In this document: positions 17,462 through 27,139 of the stretch, piece after piece
Layout of the letters: the number at the start of each line of letters is the position of its first letter
Numbering within the stretch: position 1 is the stretch's first letter
Assembly (NCBI GenBank): GCA_022511125.1
Contig: JAFLSD010000001.1
Coordinates: forward strand, 186,001-250,000
DNA: 64,000 nucleotides
Direction: 5' to 3'
DNA from: Paramuribaculum sp.
Lineage (GTDB): Bacteria; Bacteroidota; Bacteroidia; Bacteroidales; Muribaculaceae
The notes under the pieces: model-generated
The model's input: the letters and a program-made list of their open reading frames with translations, nothing else
The model's database searches: none
What the model was told of the DNA's origin: nothing
Made by a program: the position numbers and the translations under genes

Positions 17462-18208
17462 TCAGACGGCCGGTTCGTTAAGAAGATCCATGAACTCCAT
17501 CGTTTTTGATTCGAGCGTGTTCATCACTCCATTGATACGAGCCACGAGATAGTTATAAGCGAAGAGCGCGACAATGCCGACGATCAGACCTGCAACCGTC
17601 GTAACGAGTGCTTCATAGATACCTCCCGCCAGCACATCGATGTTGGCCGACGATCCGGCGCTTGCCAGATTGTAGAATGCCTGAACCATACCGATCACAG
17701 TGCCCAAGAAACCGAGCATAGGAGCGCCGGCAGCAGTCGTAGCCAGCCAGGGCAATCCTTTGCCCAAGGCCGCAATTTCGATATTACCTGTGTTCTCTAT
17801 TGCCACAAGCACATCGTTCATCGGCCTACCGATGCGACTTATACCCTTTGCAATCAGACGTGAGTAAGGAGTGTCGGTATGTTTGCAAAGATTCAGCGCT
17901 GAGCTGAGTTCTCCTTCATGGATATAATCACGGATACGGTTCATGAACGTTGAATCTTCGCGCGCGGCTTTGCGTATCACTATAGCTCGTTCGAAGAATA
18001 TGTAGATTGCTATTATCGACAGGATAGCGAGAGGGATCATAATAAACCCACCTTCTACACACAATTCCCAAACCGAAAGGTCCTGAACCACAGGTTGAGT
18101 CGACACAGGCGTGAACAATGCATCAGAGGCTATTTCTGTTAGTGAATCACCGGTTGATTCGGTGACTGACGTAACTGTTTGGGCTGTAATAGCTGTAAGA
18201 ATAGACAT
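17462..18208 (-). CDS. exbB: MotA/TolQ/ExbB proton-channel protein
   Basis: 248 residues. A Thr/Ser-rich N-terminus, then a first membrane helix near 50-75, and the MotA_ExbB domain at about 115-235 with P-W-L-A-T-T-A-A-G-A-P-M-L-G-F-L-G-T-V-I-G-M and the two C-terminal helices. Together with ExbD it forms the inner-membrane proton channel that drives TonB. The pdxJ-exbB-exbD-tonB order recurs in Bacteroidota genomes that I know of. It lies 21 bp after pdxJ. Confidence 0.92.
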   Translation of the reverse strand: MSILTAITAQTVTSVTESTGDSLTEIASDALFTPVSTQPVVQDLSVWELCVEGGFIMIPLAILSIIAIYIFFERAIVIRKAAREDSTFMNRIRDYIHEGELSSALNLCKHTDTPYSRLIAKGISRIGRPMNDVLVAIENTGNIEIAALGKGLPWLATTAAGAPMLGFLGTVIGMVQAFYNLASAGSSANIDVLAGGIYEALVTTVAGLIVGIVALFAYNYLVARINGVMNTLESKTMEFMDLLNEPAV

Positions 18209-18229
18209 ATTGATTTACTTTTTGATGAA

Positions 18230-18967
18230 TTATTGTGCTTCGGATTGCAATCCGGGTCGGAGGCATTCCTTATAAAGTCTGATAGTTTCCTTGAGACCTA
18301 AATACAATGCGTCGGAAATAAGCGCATGACCGATCGACACTTCATTGAGATACGGCATATTCAGGTAGAAAAAATGTAGATTTGTCAAGTTCAGGTCATG
18401 GCCGGCGTTGACTCCCAGGCCACATTTATGAGCTGCTATCGACGCCTCGACATAAGGCTTGACAGCTTTTTCGGGGTTAGTCGGATAGAGCGCCGCATAA
18501 GGCTTTGTGTACAGTTCCACTCTGTCGGCGCCTGTGGCAGCCGCTTTTTTAATAATTTCAGGTTCGGGATCTACGAATATCGAGGTTCTGATGCCTGCAT
18601 CGCGAAGACGTTCGACTATTTCGGTCAGAAACTGAAGATTGGTATCGACATCCCAGCCGGAATTCGATGTGATTTGAGCCGGCAGATCAGGCACGAGCGT
18701 CACCTGTTCGGGCTTTGTCTTAAAGACAAGATCAAGAAATTCGGGTGAAGGAAAACCTTCGATATTGAACTCTGTCTTGACTAAAGGCCTGAGCAGGAAA
18801 ACATCCTTACGAGTGATGTGCCGTTCGTCGGGTCGTGGGTGAACCGTGATTCCGTTGGCTCCGAACTCTTCGCAATCGATAGCGAACTTCTGCACGTCGG
18901 GCACATTTTCGCCGCGCGCGTTACGTATCGTAGCGACTTTATTGATATTTACACTTAAGTTTGTCAT
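18230..18967 (-). CDS. pdxJ: Pyridoxine 5'-phosphate synthase
   Basis: 245 residues, full length. [16 protein letters not shown] opens the TIM barrel; [13 protein letters not shown] and the [11 protein letters not shown] segment contain the conserved histidines and phosphate-binding groups. It condenses 1-deoxyxylulose 5-phosphate with 3-amino-2-oxopropyl phosphate in the DXP-dependent vitamin B6 pathway. It is divergent from the ACT-like/nadK genes (158-bp gap) and heads the leftward run to ribE and beyond. No TAnnTTTG element was seen on its strand. Confidence 0.95.
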   Translation of the reverse strand: MTNLSVNINKVATIRNARGENVPDVQKFAIDCEEFGANGITVHPRPDERHITRKDVFLLRPLVKTEFNIEGFPSPEFLDLVFKTKPEQVTLVPDLPAQITSNSGWDVDTNLQFLTEIVERLRDAGIRTSIFVDPEPEIIKKAAATGADRVELYTKPYAALYPTNPEKAVKPYVEASIAAHKCGLGVNAGHDLNLTNLHFFYLNMPYLNEVSIGHALISDALYLGLKETIRLYKECLRPGLQSEAQ

Positions 18968-19066
18968 TAAAAAACTTATTCGATTTAAGTGTGTTATAAT
19001 TTTTGAAAAGTGACAAAGAGAAGCTTTAAACCGCCGTTTTCATATCAAAATGTCATTTAAAATGCC

Positions 19067-19074
19067 TATCTTTG
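19067..19074 (+). promoter_or_regulatory. -7 element for the ACT-like/nadK genes
   Basis: TATCTTTG matches TAnnTTTG. The start would be near 19078-19081, giving a leader of about 45 bases to the TTG at 19126. No good -33 match. Confidence 0.55.
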
Positions 19075-19125
19075 CATTATAATCTGACTACAAAAATAAC
19101 TACAAATACTTAGATTTAAAAGATT

Positions 19126-19524
19126 TTGACTTCAAAAGATAACATATCGAGCCGCAAAGTCCCCGAATTCAACGGATTGCAGACACAACTTCACCATAGC
19201 GCCGAGCGAGTGTTCCCTTATGCTCCGGAATCTACCGAACTGAGCGTGGCCTGCTACCGTGGTGATTTTTCAGCTTCCAGAATAGCCAGAGCGGTAGAGG
19301 ATGCGGACGCCCACCTTCTCAACCTGAACATAACCTCGGAGGTGCTTCAGACGGGAGAGATTGTTGTGGATCTTCGCATATCCCATCGTTCTCATTCAGC
19401 TGTCGCAAGATCGCTCGAACGTTACGGTTACAATGTCATACAGGTACGCGATCATAGTGCTGCCGATAACGATCCGACACTTTCGGAGCGTGTTTCTCAA
19501 CTCCTGACTTATATCAACGTCTGA
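19126..19524 (+). CDS. Stand-alone ACT-like protein, apparently lacking the usual CBS pair
   Basis: 132 residues. From about residue 37 the chain (E-L-S-V-A-C-Y-R...I-A-R-A-V-E-D-A-D-A-H-L-L-N-L...G-E-I-V-V-D-L-R-I-S...L-E-R-Y-G-Y-N-V...L-L-T-Y-I-N-V) reads like the ACT-like C-terminal part of the ~220-residue CBS-domain protein that sits before nadK in many Bacteroidota. No CBS repeats are present and there is no room for them: an in-frame stop lies at 19117 and the promoter just upstream. There is no ATG; starts are TTG 19126, TTG 19177 or GTG 19210. ACT-like folds usually bind a small ligand. It ends 25 bp before nadK. Confidence 0.7.
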   Translation: MTSKDNISSRKVPEFNGLQTQLHHSAERVFPYAPESTELSVACYRGDFSASRIARAVEDADAHLLNLNITSEVLQTGEIVVDLRISHRSHSAVARSLERYGYNVIQVRDHSAADNDPTLSERVSQLLTYINV

Positions 19525-19549
19525 TTGACCGACATAACCCCATATTCCG

Positions 19550-20428
19550 ATGGAAATAGCTGTCTTCGGCAATAACTACCAATCGTCATACGCATCACAG
19601 CTGCGGGATTTTCTCTCTAAACTTGCCGCCACTCCCTCCATTCGTCTGAAAATAGAGAAATCGTTTTCCGACTATCTGTCGGGCATTATCGGTCGCATTG
19701 ACGGAATGGAAACATTTGAAATAACTGCCGGATTCGATGCCGACCTCGTTTTGTCGATTGGAGGAGACGGCACATTTCTGCATACAGCAGCATTGATAGC
19801 GCCGAAAGAGATACCGATGATGGGTATTAACACCGGTCATTTAGGTTACCTCGCAGCCACAAGATTAGATCAGACACCTCATCTGATAAACGACATCGTT
19901 GAGAAAAACTATTTAATCGAAGACAGAGCCATGCTTACGGTAGAAGCTAACAAAACTCTGCCGTCGAAACTTTCCATAACGGCGGCTCTTAACGAGATAG
20001 TCATTCAACGTACAGATCTTTCAAACCTGATTGAAGTTTCGGCTTTTATCGACGGTTGCCACATGACATCTTACTTAGGTGACGGCTTGATAATCGCTAC
20101 ACCCACCGGCAGCACAGCCTACAATCTTTCGGCTGGCGGACCCATTCTCGCCCCCAACGCTCCGTCGTGGGTTATGACACCTATGGCTCCTCATTCGCTG
20201 AATATACGCCCGATCGTCGTTGACTACAATACGGAAATCAGGCTCACGATTAAATCCCGCAGCCAACGCTTCACTTTGAGTGTCGACGGACATTCAGTCG
20301 TACTTACCACCGATACGGAGCTGAGGATCGGTCGTGCGCCTTATGTCACACGTCTTGTGCGCCTTATCAATCAGACATTTATCGACACTCTACGCGAAAA
20401 ACTCCTTTGGGGCATCTCTCCGCGCTGA
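19550..20428 (+). CDS. nadK: NAD kinase
   Basis: 292 residues, full length. The G-G-D-G-T motif is at residues 71-75, followed by G-I-N-T-G-H-L-G-Y-L, and later T-P-T-G-S-T-A-Y-N-L-S-A-G-G-P, the three hallmarks of the family. It phosphorylates NAD to NADP in the cytosol and so feeds NADPH-using biosynthesis, including the glutamate synthase encoded next door. Downstream it is separated from the metallopeptidase gene by 18 bp. Confidence 0.97.
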   Translation: MEIAVFGNNYQSSYASQLRDFLSKLAATPSIRLKIEKSFSDYLSGIIGRIDGMETFEITAGFDADLVLSIGGDGTFLHTAALIAPKEIPMMGINTGHLGYLAATRLDQTPHLINDIVEKNYLIEDRAMLTVEANKTLPSKLSITAALNEIVIQRTDLSNLIEVSAFIDGCHMTSYLGDGLIIATPTGSTAYNLSAGGPILAPNAPSWVMTPMAPHSLNIRPIVVDYNTEIRLTIKSRSQRFTLSVDGHSVVLTTDTELRIGRAPYVTRLVRLINQTFIDTLREKLLWGISPR

Positions 20429-20446
20429 CCATACACTGACTTGCAC

Positions 20447-21001
20447 ATGATTCTTAAACCGAGTCAAACCTATAGTTTCGACGGGATTGAAATCATATTG
20501 TCGACCCAAAGCCATCTACCCTTCAAAATCCTTACAAGACCTAAACTGCCGGTCACGTCGATCGAGATAGGTTCACGCCTCGACATTGAGAGCGAAAGCA
20601 TACAAAAGCATCTACGTGATCTGCTTTTTACTGTCGCGAAAGCAGTTGCGCCTATTCTGCTCATAGAACCGGCACGCCTCATTGCTATGGATATCGGGGT
20701 CTCACCCGCGGAATGGCGTGTCTCAAAAGCAAGAAAAAGAGCCCTTGGAACCTGCGATTCGCGACGCATAGTTTCTTTCTCCCCTCTGCTGGTATTCACG
20801 CCGGAAGAAATAAGGAAATACATCACCTGCCACGAACTCGCCCATCTGACACATTTCAACCACTCCCCTCTCTTTCATAATCTCTGCAATAACTATACTC
20901 TACAAACTACCGGCAAACCGGAAGCTTACTTCAAACGCAAACTCAAAGAAATATTTCGCGATCCTACCTCGTTAGCATACACTTTGAGCCGCGGTAAATA
21001 A
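20447..21001 (+). CDS. YgjP-like (DUF45) zinc metallopeptidase-domain protein
   Basis: 184 residues from the ATG at 20447; an upstream TTG at 20441 is less likely. The zinc motif is C-H-E-L-A-H (HExxH), followed after a short loop by the H-S-P-L-F-H-N-L segment with the third ligand, as in the YgjP/DUF45 family. No signal peptide, so cytosolic. Family members have no firmly established substrate. The gene is 18 bp after nadK and likely cotranscribed with it. Confidence 0.85.
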   Translation: MILKPSQTYSFDGIEIILSTQSHLPFKILTRPKLPVTSIEIGSRLDIESESIQKHLRDLLFTVAKAVAPILLIEPARLIAMDIGVSPAEWRVSKARKRALGTCDSRRIVSFSPLLVFTPEEIRKYITCHELAHLTHFNHSPLFHNLCNNYTLQTTGKPEAYFKRKLKEIFRDPTSLAYTLSRGK

Positions 21002-21039
21002 AGTATTTTTGCGAAAAAGCGGGAAAAAAGATAAAATTA

Positions 21040-21070
21040 TTGCGTAATTTAAAGCAAATTGCTATATTTG
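21040..21070 (+). promoter_or_regulatory. Full -33/-7 promoter for gltBD
   Basis: TTG at 21040-21042, a 20-base spacer and TATATTTG (TAnnTTTG) at 21063-21070. The leader to the ATG at 21162 would be about 88 bases, long enough for control by structure, though I see no clear fold. Confidence 0.72.
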
Positions 21071-21161
21071 CAGCGATATTTGTAGAAATATGCCATAATA
21101 GACAACTATAATTGAGCATTTTTCTATAAAAAGAGTGGATTTTATAAATTATAGAAATGAT

Positions 21162-24100
21162 ATGAAAAAGGATGTCTTTTCTGAAAAAGGGTTGTATCGG
21201 AAGGAGTATGAACATGATGCGTGCGGAGTCGGGCTGCTCGTAAACATCAAGGGAGTGAAATCCCATCAGATAGTGGAAAAGGGGTTGCAAGTTCTTGAAC
21301 ACATGGTACATCGTGGAGCTGAAGGAGCGGATCCCGATACCGGCGACGGAGCAGGGATCATGGTTCAGATACCTCACGAATTCATTCTGCTTCAAGGCAT
21401 TCCTGTTCCGGAAAAAGGAAGATACGGCACCGGATTGGTATTTCTCCCAAAAGATGAAGAAATGCAGACGATTATTCTGGACATAATCGAAAGAACGGCT
21501 ATGCAGTCGGGGTTCCGAATGTTACCCGTAAGAACTGTGCCGGTTAACAACAGTGGTCTTGGACCTGTTGCAAAGGATGCCGAACCTGCAATCGTTCAGA
21601 TTTTTCTTGCAGATGAAAATGATGGAGACGATACGGAACTCCGTCTTTATCTGATTAGGAAAGAGATTGAAAAGAAAGTCGAGACACTCGATTTCGAGAT
21701 AAAAAAGGATTTTTATATAGTCTCCCTTTCGTCTAAAAACATCGTATACAAGGGAATGCTCTCGTCGCCTCAGCTGAGATATTATTTCATGGATCTGACA
21801 AGTCCATATTTCACTACGGCTATGGCTCTGGTTCATTCACGTTTCAGCACAAATACTTTCCCTACATGGAGTCTTGCCCAACCTTTCCGCATGCTCGGAC
21901 ATAACGGCGAGATAAATACCATTCGGGGTAACAGACTATGGATGAAAGCGCGCGAATGCGTTCTAAAGCCTGAGAAATTCAATGGACGGGATGTTACTCC
22001 GATAATTCAGCCAGAAATGAGCGACAGTGCCTCGCTCGACAATGTTCTCGAATTTTTCGTTATGGCCGGGATGTCGTTGCCCCATGCTTTGGCTATGCTT
22101 CTTCCTGAAAGTTTCAATGATAAAAATCCCATTTCACCCGAACTGAAAGCATTTTATGAGTATCATTCCATTTTGATGGAACCATGGGATGGCCCGGCTG
22201 CTCTTTTGTTCAGCGATGGCAGATATGCCGGGGGAATGCTTGATCGAAATGGTCTCAGACCGGCAAGATACGTAATAACGAAGAATGACACAATGGTTCT
22301 GGCATCGGAGACCGGAGTGTTACAATTTGATGCTTCTGAAGTCAAGAAGAAAGGGAAATTACGCCCCGGCAAAATTCTCCTCATCGATATGGAGAAAGGG
22401 AAAGTTTATTACGATGGAGAGATTAAGAATCTTTTGGCGTCGGAGTTTCCTTATGCCGAGTGGCTTTCTAAAAACAGGATAATACTCGACAAAATAAGCT
22501 CCGGCAGAAAAGTTACCGACGAGATTACAGATTTAAGAAAACAGCTCGACCTGTTCGGTTATCACCGGGAAGACATAGAGAAAATCATACAACCTATGAC
22601 TATTGACGGCAAAGAACCGGTAAATTCAATGGGTAACGATACTCCTCTTGCGGTGCTGAGTACTATCCCGCGTTCTCTTTTCAGCTATTTCCGTCAGCAT
22701 TTCGCACAGGTCACCAATCCTCCTATCGATCCATTGCGTGAGGAACTTGTGATGAGTCTCGACAGTTATATCGGGGCGATAAACATGAATCTTCTCAACC
22801 CGAGTCCCGATTTATGCAAAATGGTGGAATTAAAACGGCCTATCCTCACTAACCGTGAGCTTGATATCTTGTGCAATCTCAGATATAAAGGATTTAACAC
22901 TAAGAAGATAAAAATTACTTTTCCTATCGCCGACGGTGCTAAAGGACTTGAAGAAGCTTTAGGTAGAATCTGCAATGAGGCGGAAGAGGCTGTTGACAAC
23001 GGATGCAATTATATCGTCTTGTCAGATAGAGAAGTATCGGAATTTGAGGCTCCTGTACCGGCATTGTTGGCCACTTCAGCGGTCCACCACCATCTGATTG
23101 AACGGAAGAAACGTGTCCAGACAGCTCTTATAGTCGAGACTGCCGAAGCTCGGGAAGTAATGCATTTCGCTCTGCTTTCAGGATATGGAGCGAGCGCGAT
23201 CAATCCCTATCTTGCATTCGGGGTTATTTATGATCTCACAAAGCGCGGGGAAATTCAGCTCGATTACGAAACGGCTTCAAAACATTATATCAAGGCTATC
23301 GATAAGGGTCTGCTTAAAATCATCTCAAAAATGGGCATATCCACCCTCACATCTTATAAGGGCGCACAATTATTTGAGGCCGTTGGACTCAGCGATGCTT
23401 TGACATCAAGATATTTCGGAGGTACAGTCAGCAAGATCGGAGGAATGACGTTGGACGATCTTGTAAAGGATATTCTCCGAAATCATTCGGCCGCTTACAG
23501 CTCTGACTTTGATGATTCATCAGCTGTCAGACACATAGGTGAATATTCCTATAGAAAGGACGGCGAACAACATGCGTGGAATCCCGAAACCATAGCTTTG
23601 TTACAACAAGCCACAAGATCTGGAGACTATAAAAAATTCAAGCAATTCACGGCAAAAATCGATAACAAGTTAACGCCGATTTTTATCCGTGATTTTCTTG
23701 ATTGGAAACGTAAAAGTCCTATAGTTATCGATGAAGTGGAAAGTGAGGAATCGATCTTAAAAAGATTCGTCACCGGGGCTATGTCGTTCGGCTCAATAAG
23801 CCGTGAAGCGCACGAGGCGCTTGCCTTAGCTATGAATGCTTTAGGTGCCAGAAGCAATACCGGCGAAGGAGGTGAGGATGCTGAAAGATTTGCTCCTCGT
23901 GCCGATGGGAGTTCTGTAAGATCTTCTATAAAACAAGTGGCTTCTGGAAGATTCGGTGTCACGGCCGAATATCTCGTAAACGCCGATGAAATTCAGATTA
24001 AGATAGCACAGGGGGCTAAACCGGGTGAAGGAGGTCAGTTGCCTGGCTTTAAAGTTGACAAGATTATTGCTCGCACACGTCACTCCATTCCGGGGATTTC

Positions 24101-25676
24101 CCTAATATCTCCACCCCCTCATCATGACATCTACTCGATTGAAGATCTCGCACAGTTGATATTCGATCTGAAAAATGTAAATCCGCGAGCTATCGTCAGT
24201 GTTAAGCTTGTCAGTGAGAGTGGCGTAGGAACGATATCAGCAGGCGTTGCAAAAGCCAAAGCCGATTTAATAACTATAAGCGGCAGCGAAGGCGGTACAG
24301 GTGCTTCCCCCTTAAGTTCGATACGTCATGCGGGGCTCCCTGCGGAAATAGGGCTTGCAGAAACCCAGCAGACTTTAGTGCTAAACGGTTTGAGAGGACA
24401 AGTTAAACTTCAAACAGACGGACAGTTGAAAACAGCGCGTGATGTAATCGTCATGGCGATGCTCGGTGCTGAAGAATTCGGATTTGCGACTTCAGCGTTG
24501 ATAGTGTTGGGATGCGTTATGATGAGAAAATGTCATATCAATACATGCCCGATGGGTATTGCCACACAAAACGAAGAACTCCGTAAACGTTTCATCGGGC
24601 GTTCGGAATATGTGATTAATTTTTTCCGCTTTCTCGCACGCGAAATAAGGGAATCACTGGCCGAATCGGGATACCGAAGTCTGGATGAAATCATCGGAAG
24701 AACCGACCTCCTTTTCCGGAAGGAATCTGTTAAATCTCCGAAAACGGATCATATAGACCTGAGACGCTTACTATTCTTTCCTGCCGAAAATAATGGCACG
24801 CCATTGCGTCATCTCACTCCTCAAGCCCATGAGATTGACCGGGTGATCGACAGGGAAATAATAAGCCGTGCATACCAGGCGGTAGAACTTGGACTACCTG
24901 TCGAACTGGATATGCCAATTTCGAATACAGACCGCGCCGTCGGAGCAATGTTATCAGGCGTGGTAGCACTGAAATACGGCGGTAATGGATTGCCTGATAA
25001 CACCATCAACATAACCTTCACCGGCTCGGCCGGTCAAAGTTTCGGAGCCTTTCTTGCGCATGGCATAACCTTTAAGCTCTTCGGAGACGCAAACGATTAT
25101 GTAGGCAAAGGTCTGTCGGGAGGAAAGATTGTTATCGTACCGCCCCCCGAAAGCACATTCGAACCCGAAAACAACATAATCGCAGGAAACACTCTGCTCT
25201 ACGGTGCTACTACAGGCGAAGTGTTTATCAACGGACGAGTCGGCGAGCGTTTTGCAGTCAGAAATTCAGGCGCTACTGCCGTAGTGGAAGGCGTTGGAGA
25301 CCATTGTTGTGAATATATGACCGGAGGCCGCGTGGTGGTTCTCGGTACTACGGGGCGCAATTTTGCGGCAGGTATGAGCGGAGGTATTGCCTATGTCTGG
25401 AATTCCGAAGGTAATTTCGACTATTTCTGCAATATGGAGATGGTCGAATTATCGCTGATTGAAGAAATGGCCGACAATAGAGAGCTGTTCCGTCTGATTT
25501 CCGAACATTACCGTCATACTCACAGTCCACTTGCCAAAAAGATGCTGGATGATTGGAACAAATATGTCGATCAGTTCATCAAGGTGATTCCTTATGAATA
25601 TCATCAAGTGCTGATTGAAGAAAAAATTGAAAAAGTAAGAAAGAAAATTGCAGATACGGGAGTAAGAAGTATTTAA
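21162..25676 (+). CDS. gltB: Glutamate synthase, large subunit
   Basis: 1504 residues from the ATG at 21162; a GTG at 21135 would add nine. E-H-D-A-C-G-V-G places the catalytic nucleophile at Cys21, so about twenty residues are removed as a propeptide, usual for this class II glutamine amidotransferase. The centre and FMN-binding synthase domain follow, with the 3Fe-4S ligands in C-x5-C-x4-C (G-C-V-M-M-R-K-C-H-I-N-T-C-P-M-G). The C-terminal domain is the glycine-rich GXGXG helix. The enzyme moves the amide of glutamine to 2-oxoglutarate, giving two glutamates. It is followed 31 bp later by gltD; the glnN gene near 61 kb supplies the glutamine. Confidence 0.97.
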   Translation: MKKDVFSEKGLYRKEYEHDACGVGLLVNIKGVKSHQIVEKGLQVLEHMVHRGAEGADPDTGDGAGIMVQIPHEFILLQGIPVPEKGRYGTGLVFLPKDEEMQTIILDIIERTAMQSGFRMLPVRTVPVNNSGLGPVAKDAEPAIVQIFLADENDGDDTELRLYLIRKEIEKKVETLDFEIKKDFYIVSLSSKNIVYKGMLSSPQLRYYFMDLTSPYFTTAMALVHSRFSTNTFPTWSLAQPFRMLGHNGEINTIRGNRLWMKARECVLKPEKFNGRDVTPIIQPEMSDSASLDNVLEFFVMAGMSLPHALAMLLPESFNDKNPISPELKAFYEYHSILMEPWDGPAALLFSDGRYAGGMLDRNGLRPARYVITKNDTMVLASETGVLQFDASEVKKKGKLRPGKILLIDMEKGKVYYDGEIKNLLASEFPYAEWLSKNRIILDKISSGRKVTDEITDLRKQLDLFGYHREDIEKIIQPMTIDGKEPVNSMGNDTPLAVLSTIPRSLFSYFRQHFAQVTNPPIDPLREELVMSLDSYIGAINMNLLNPSPDLCKMVELKRPILTNRELDILCNLRYKGFNTKKIKITFPIADGAKGLEEALGRICNEAEEAVDNGCNYIVLSDREVSEFEAPVPALLATSAVHHHLIERKKRVQTALIVETAEAREVMHFALLSGYGASAINPYLAFGVIYDLTKRGEIQLDYETASKHYIKAIDKGLLKIISKMGISTLTSYKGAQLFEAVGLSDALTSRYFGGTVSKIGGMTLDDLVKDILRNHSAAYSSDFDDSSAVRHIGEYSYRKDGEQHAWNPETIALLQQATRSGDYKKFKQFTAKIDNKLTPIFIRDFLDWKRKSPIVIDEVESEESILKRFVTGAMSFGSISREAHEALALAMNALGARSNTGEGGEDAERFAPRADGSSVRSSIKQVASGRFGVTAEYLVNADEIQIKIAQGAKPGEGGQLPGFKVDKIIARTRHSIPGISLISPPPHHDIYSIEDLAQLIFDLKNVNPRAIVSVKLVSESGVGTISAGVAKAKADLITISGSEGGTGASPLSSIRHAGLPAEIGLAETQQTLVLNGLRGQVKLQTDGQLKTARDVIVMAMLGAEEFGFATSALIVLGCVMMRKCHINTCPMGIATQNEELRKRFIGRSEYVINFFRFLAREIRESLAESGYRSLDEIIGRTDLLFRKESVKSPKTDHIDLRRLLFFPAENNGTPLRHLTPQAHEIDRVIDREIISRAYQAVELGLPVELDMPISNTDRAVGAMLSGVVALKYGGNGLPDNTINITFTGSAGQSFGAFLAHGITFKLFGDANDYVGKGLSGGKIVIVPPPESTFEPENNIIAGNTLLYGATTGEVFINGRVGERFAVRNSGATAVVEGVGDHCCEYMTGGRVVVLGTTGRNFAAGMSGGIAYVWNSEGNFDYFCNMEMVELSLIEEMADNRELFRLISEHYRHTHSPLAKKMLDDWNKYVDQFIKVIPYEYHQVLIEEKIEKVRKKIADTGVRSI

Positions 25677-25707
25677 CTAAAGAAGTATCTGACTAAAAAG
25701 AAGGATT

Positions 25708-27138
25708 ATGGGAAACCCGAAAGCTTTTTTAAGCATTGACAGGAAAGAAGCCGGATATCGTCCGGTAATGGAACGAGTGCTTGACTATGGAGAAGTGGAA
25801 CAGACACTTAACAATGAAGACCGAAAACTTCAAGCTTCCAGATGTATGGAATGCGGGGTACCTTTTTGTCATTGGAGTTGTCCTCTCGGAAATAAACAAC
25901 CTGAATGGCAGGATCGCCTCTACAAAGGTGATATTCAAGGGGCTTACAATCTCTTGACTGAAACCGACGATTTCCCTGAATTTACTGGCAGAATCTGTCC
26001 GGCTCTATGCGAAAAAGGATGCGTTCTCAATCAGAGTGGAAATGCTGTAACTATACGGGAAAATGAAGCGGCCATTACAGAGCAGGCATTCCTTGACGGT
26101 TTTGTTTTTCCGAGACCTCCTAAGGTTCGAACTGGCAAGAAAGTAGCAGTAATAGGCTCCGGGCCGGCGGGTCTCACCGTTGCAAATCGCTTGAACCGCA
26201 AAGGCCACGATGTTACGGTTATTGAAAAGGATGAGGCTATAGGAGGACTTCTTCGTTTCGGTATTCCCGATTTTAAATTAAATAAAAACGTTATAGATCG
26301 ACGTGTTGAGATTCTCAAACAGGAAGGCATAGAATTCATAACAGGGATGGAAGTCGGAAAAGATGTTCCTGTCGACAAGATTCTCGAAGACTATGATGCC
26401 GTATGTGTGGCTATAGGCTCAGGACAACCGAGAGACCTCAACGTCGAAGGTAGAACTCTTAAAGGAATCCATTTCGCTCTCGATTATCTAAAACAACAAA
26501 ACCGCGTGAATGCCGGGAAAGAAATATCACACGATAAAAGAATTTCGGCTAAAGGTAAAAATGTTGTAGTTATTGGTGGCGGCGACACAGGAAGCGACTG
26601 CGTGGGAACAGCGAACCGACAGGGAGCTCTCTCAGTCACTCAGATAGAAATCATGCCTAAGCCTCCCGAAGGTAAAAACCCTGAAACACCTTGGCCATAC
26701 TGGCCGGTTGTTCTTAAAACCACCTCTTCACATGAAGAAGGGTGTCGTCGCAGATGGCTACTCGACACGCGCAAATTCGAAGACGACGGACAGGGGAACG
26801 TAAAATCGCTTATAGTAGAGGAAGTGGAATGGGAGAAAGACTCGGAGACAGGAAAGATGACCATGCGACATACCGGAAAGACCGAAATTATTCAGGCTGA
26901 ACTTGTACTTCTTGCTTTAGGTTTCACTAATCCTGTGCAAGAAGGGCTATTGGAGGAACTTAAAGTAGAAACGGATCTGAGAAAAAACGTAAAAACCGAT
27001 TCTAACGGAGCGACATCTCTTGCCAAAGTATTCGCAGCAGGTGATGCAGCGACGGGTCAGTCACTGGTTGTTAAATGCATCGCATCGGGTCGCAACGTAG
27101 CCCAAGGGATACACTCCTTCTTATCCGGCCAAATGTAA
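25708..27138 (+). CDS. gltD: Glutamate synthase, small subunit
   Basis: 476 residues, standard length. The N-terminal cysteine clusters C-M-E-C-G-V-P-F-C-H-W-S-C-P and C-P-A-L-C-E-K-G-C bind two 4Fe-4S centres. V-A-V-I-G-S-G-P-A-G is the FAD-binding Rossmann motif and V-V-V-I-G-G-G-D-T-G the NAD(P)H one. It takes electrons from NADPH to the large subunit. The stop at 27136-27138 lies one base from the stop of neuC on the other strand, and I see no terminator between them. Confidence 0.96.
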   Translation: MGNPKAFLSIDRKEAGYRPVMERVLDYGEVEQTLNNEDRKLQASRCMECGVPFCHWSCPLGNKQPEWQDRLYKGDIQGAYNLLTETDDFPEFTGRICPALCEKGCVLNQSGNAVTIRENEAAITEQAFLDGFVFPRPPKVRTGKKVAVIGSGPAGLTVANRLNRKGHDVTVIEKDEAIGGLLRFGIPDFKLNKNVIDRRVEILKQEGIEFITGMEVGKDVPVDKILEDYDAVCVAIGSGQPRDLNVEGRTLKGIHFALDYLKQQNRVNAGKEISHDKRISAKGKNVVVIGGGDTGSDCVGTANRQGALSVTQIEIMPKPPEGKNPETPWPYWPVVLKTTSSHEEGCRRRWLLDTRKFEDDGQGNVKSLIVEEVEWEKDSETGKMTMRHTGKTEIIQAELVLLALGFTNPVQEGLLEELKVETDLRKNVKTDSNGATSLAKVFAAGDAATGQSLVVKCIASGRNVAQGIHSFLSGQM

Positions 27139-27139
27139 T

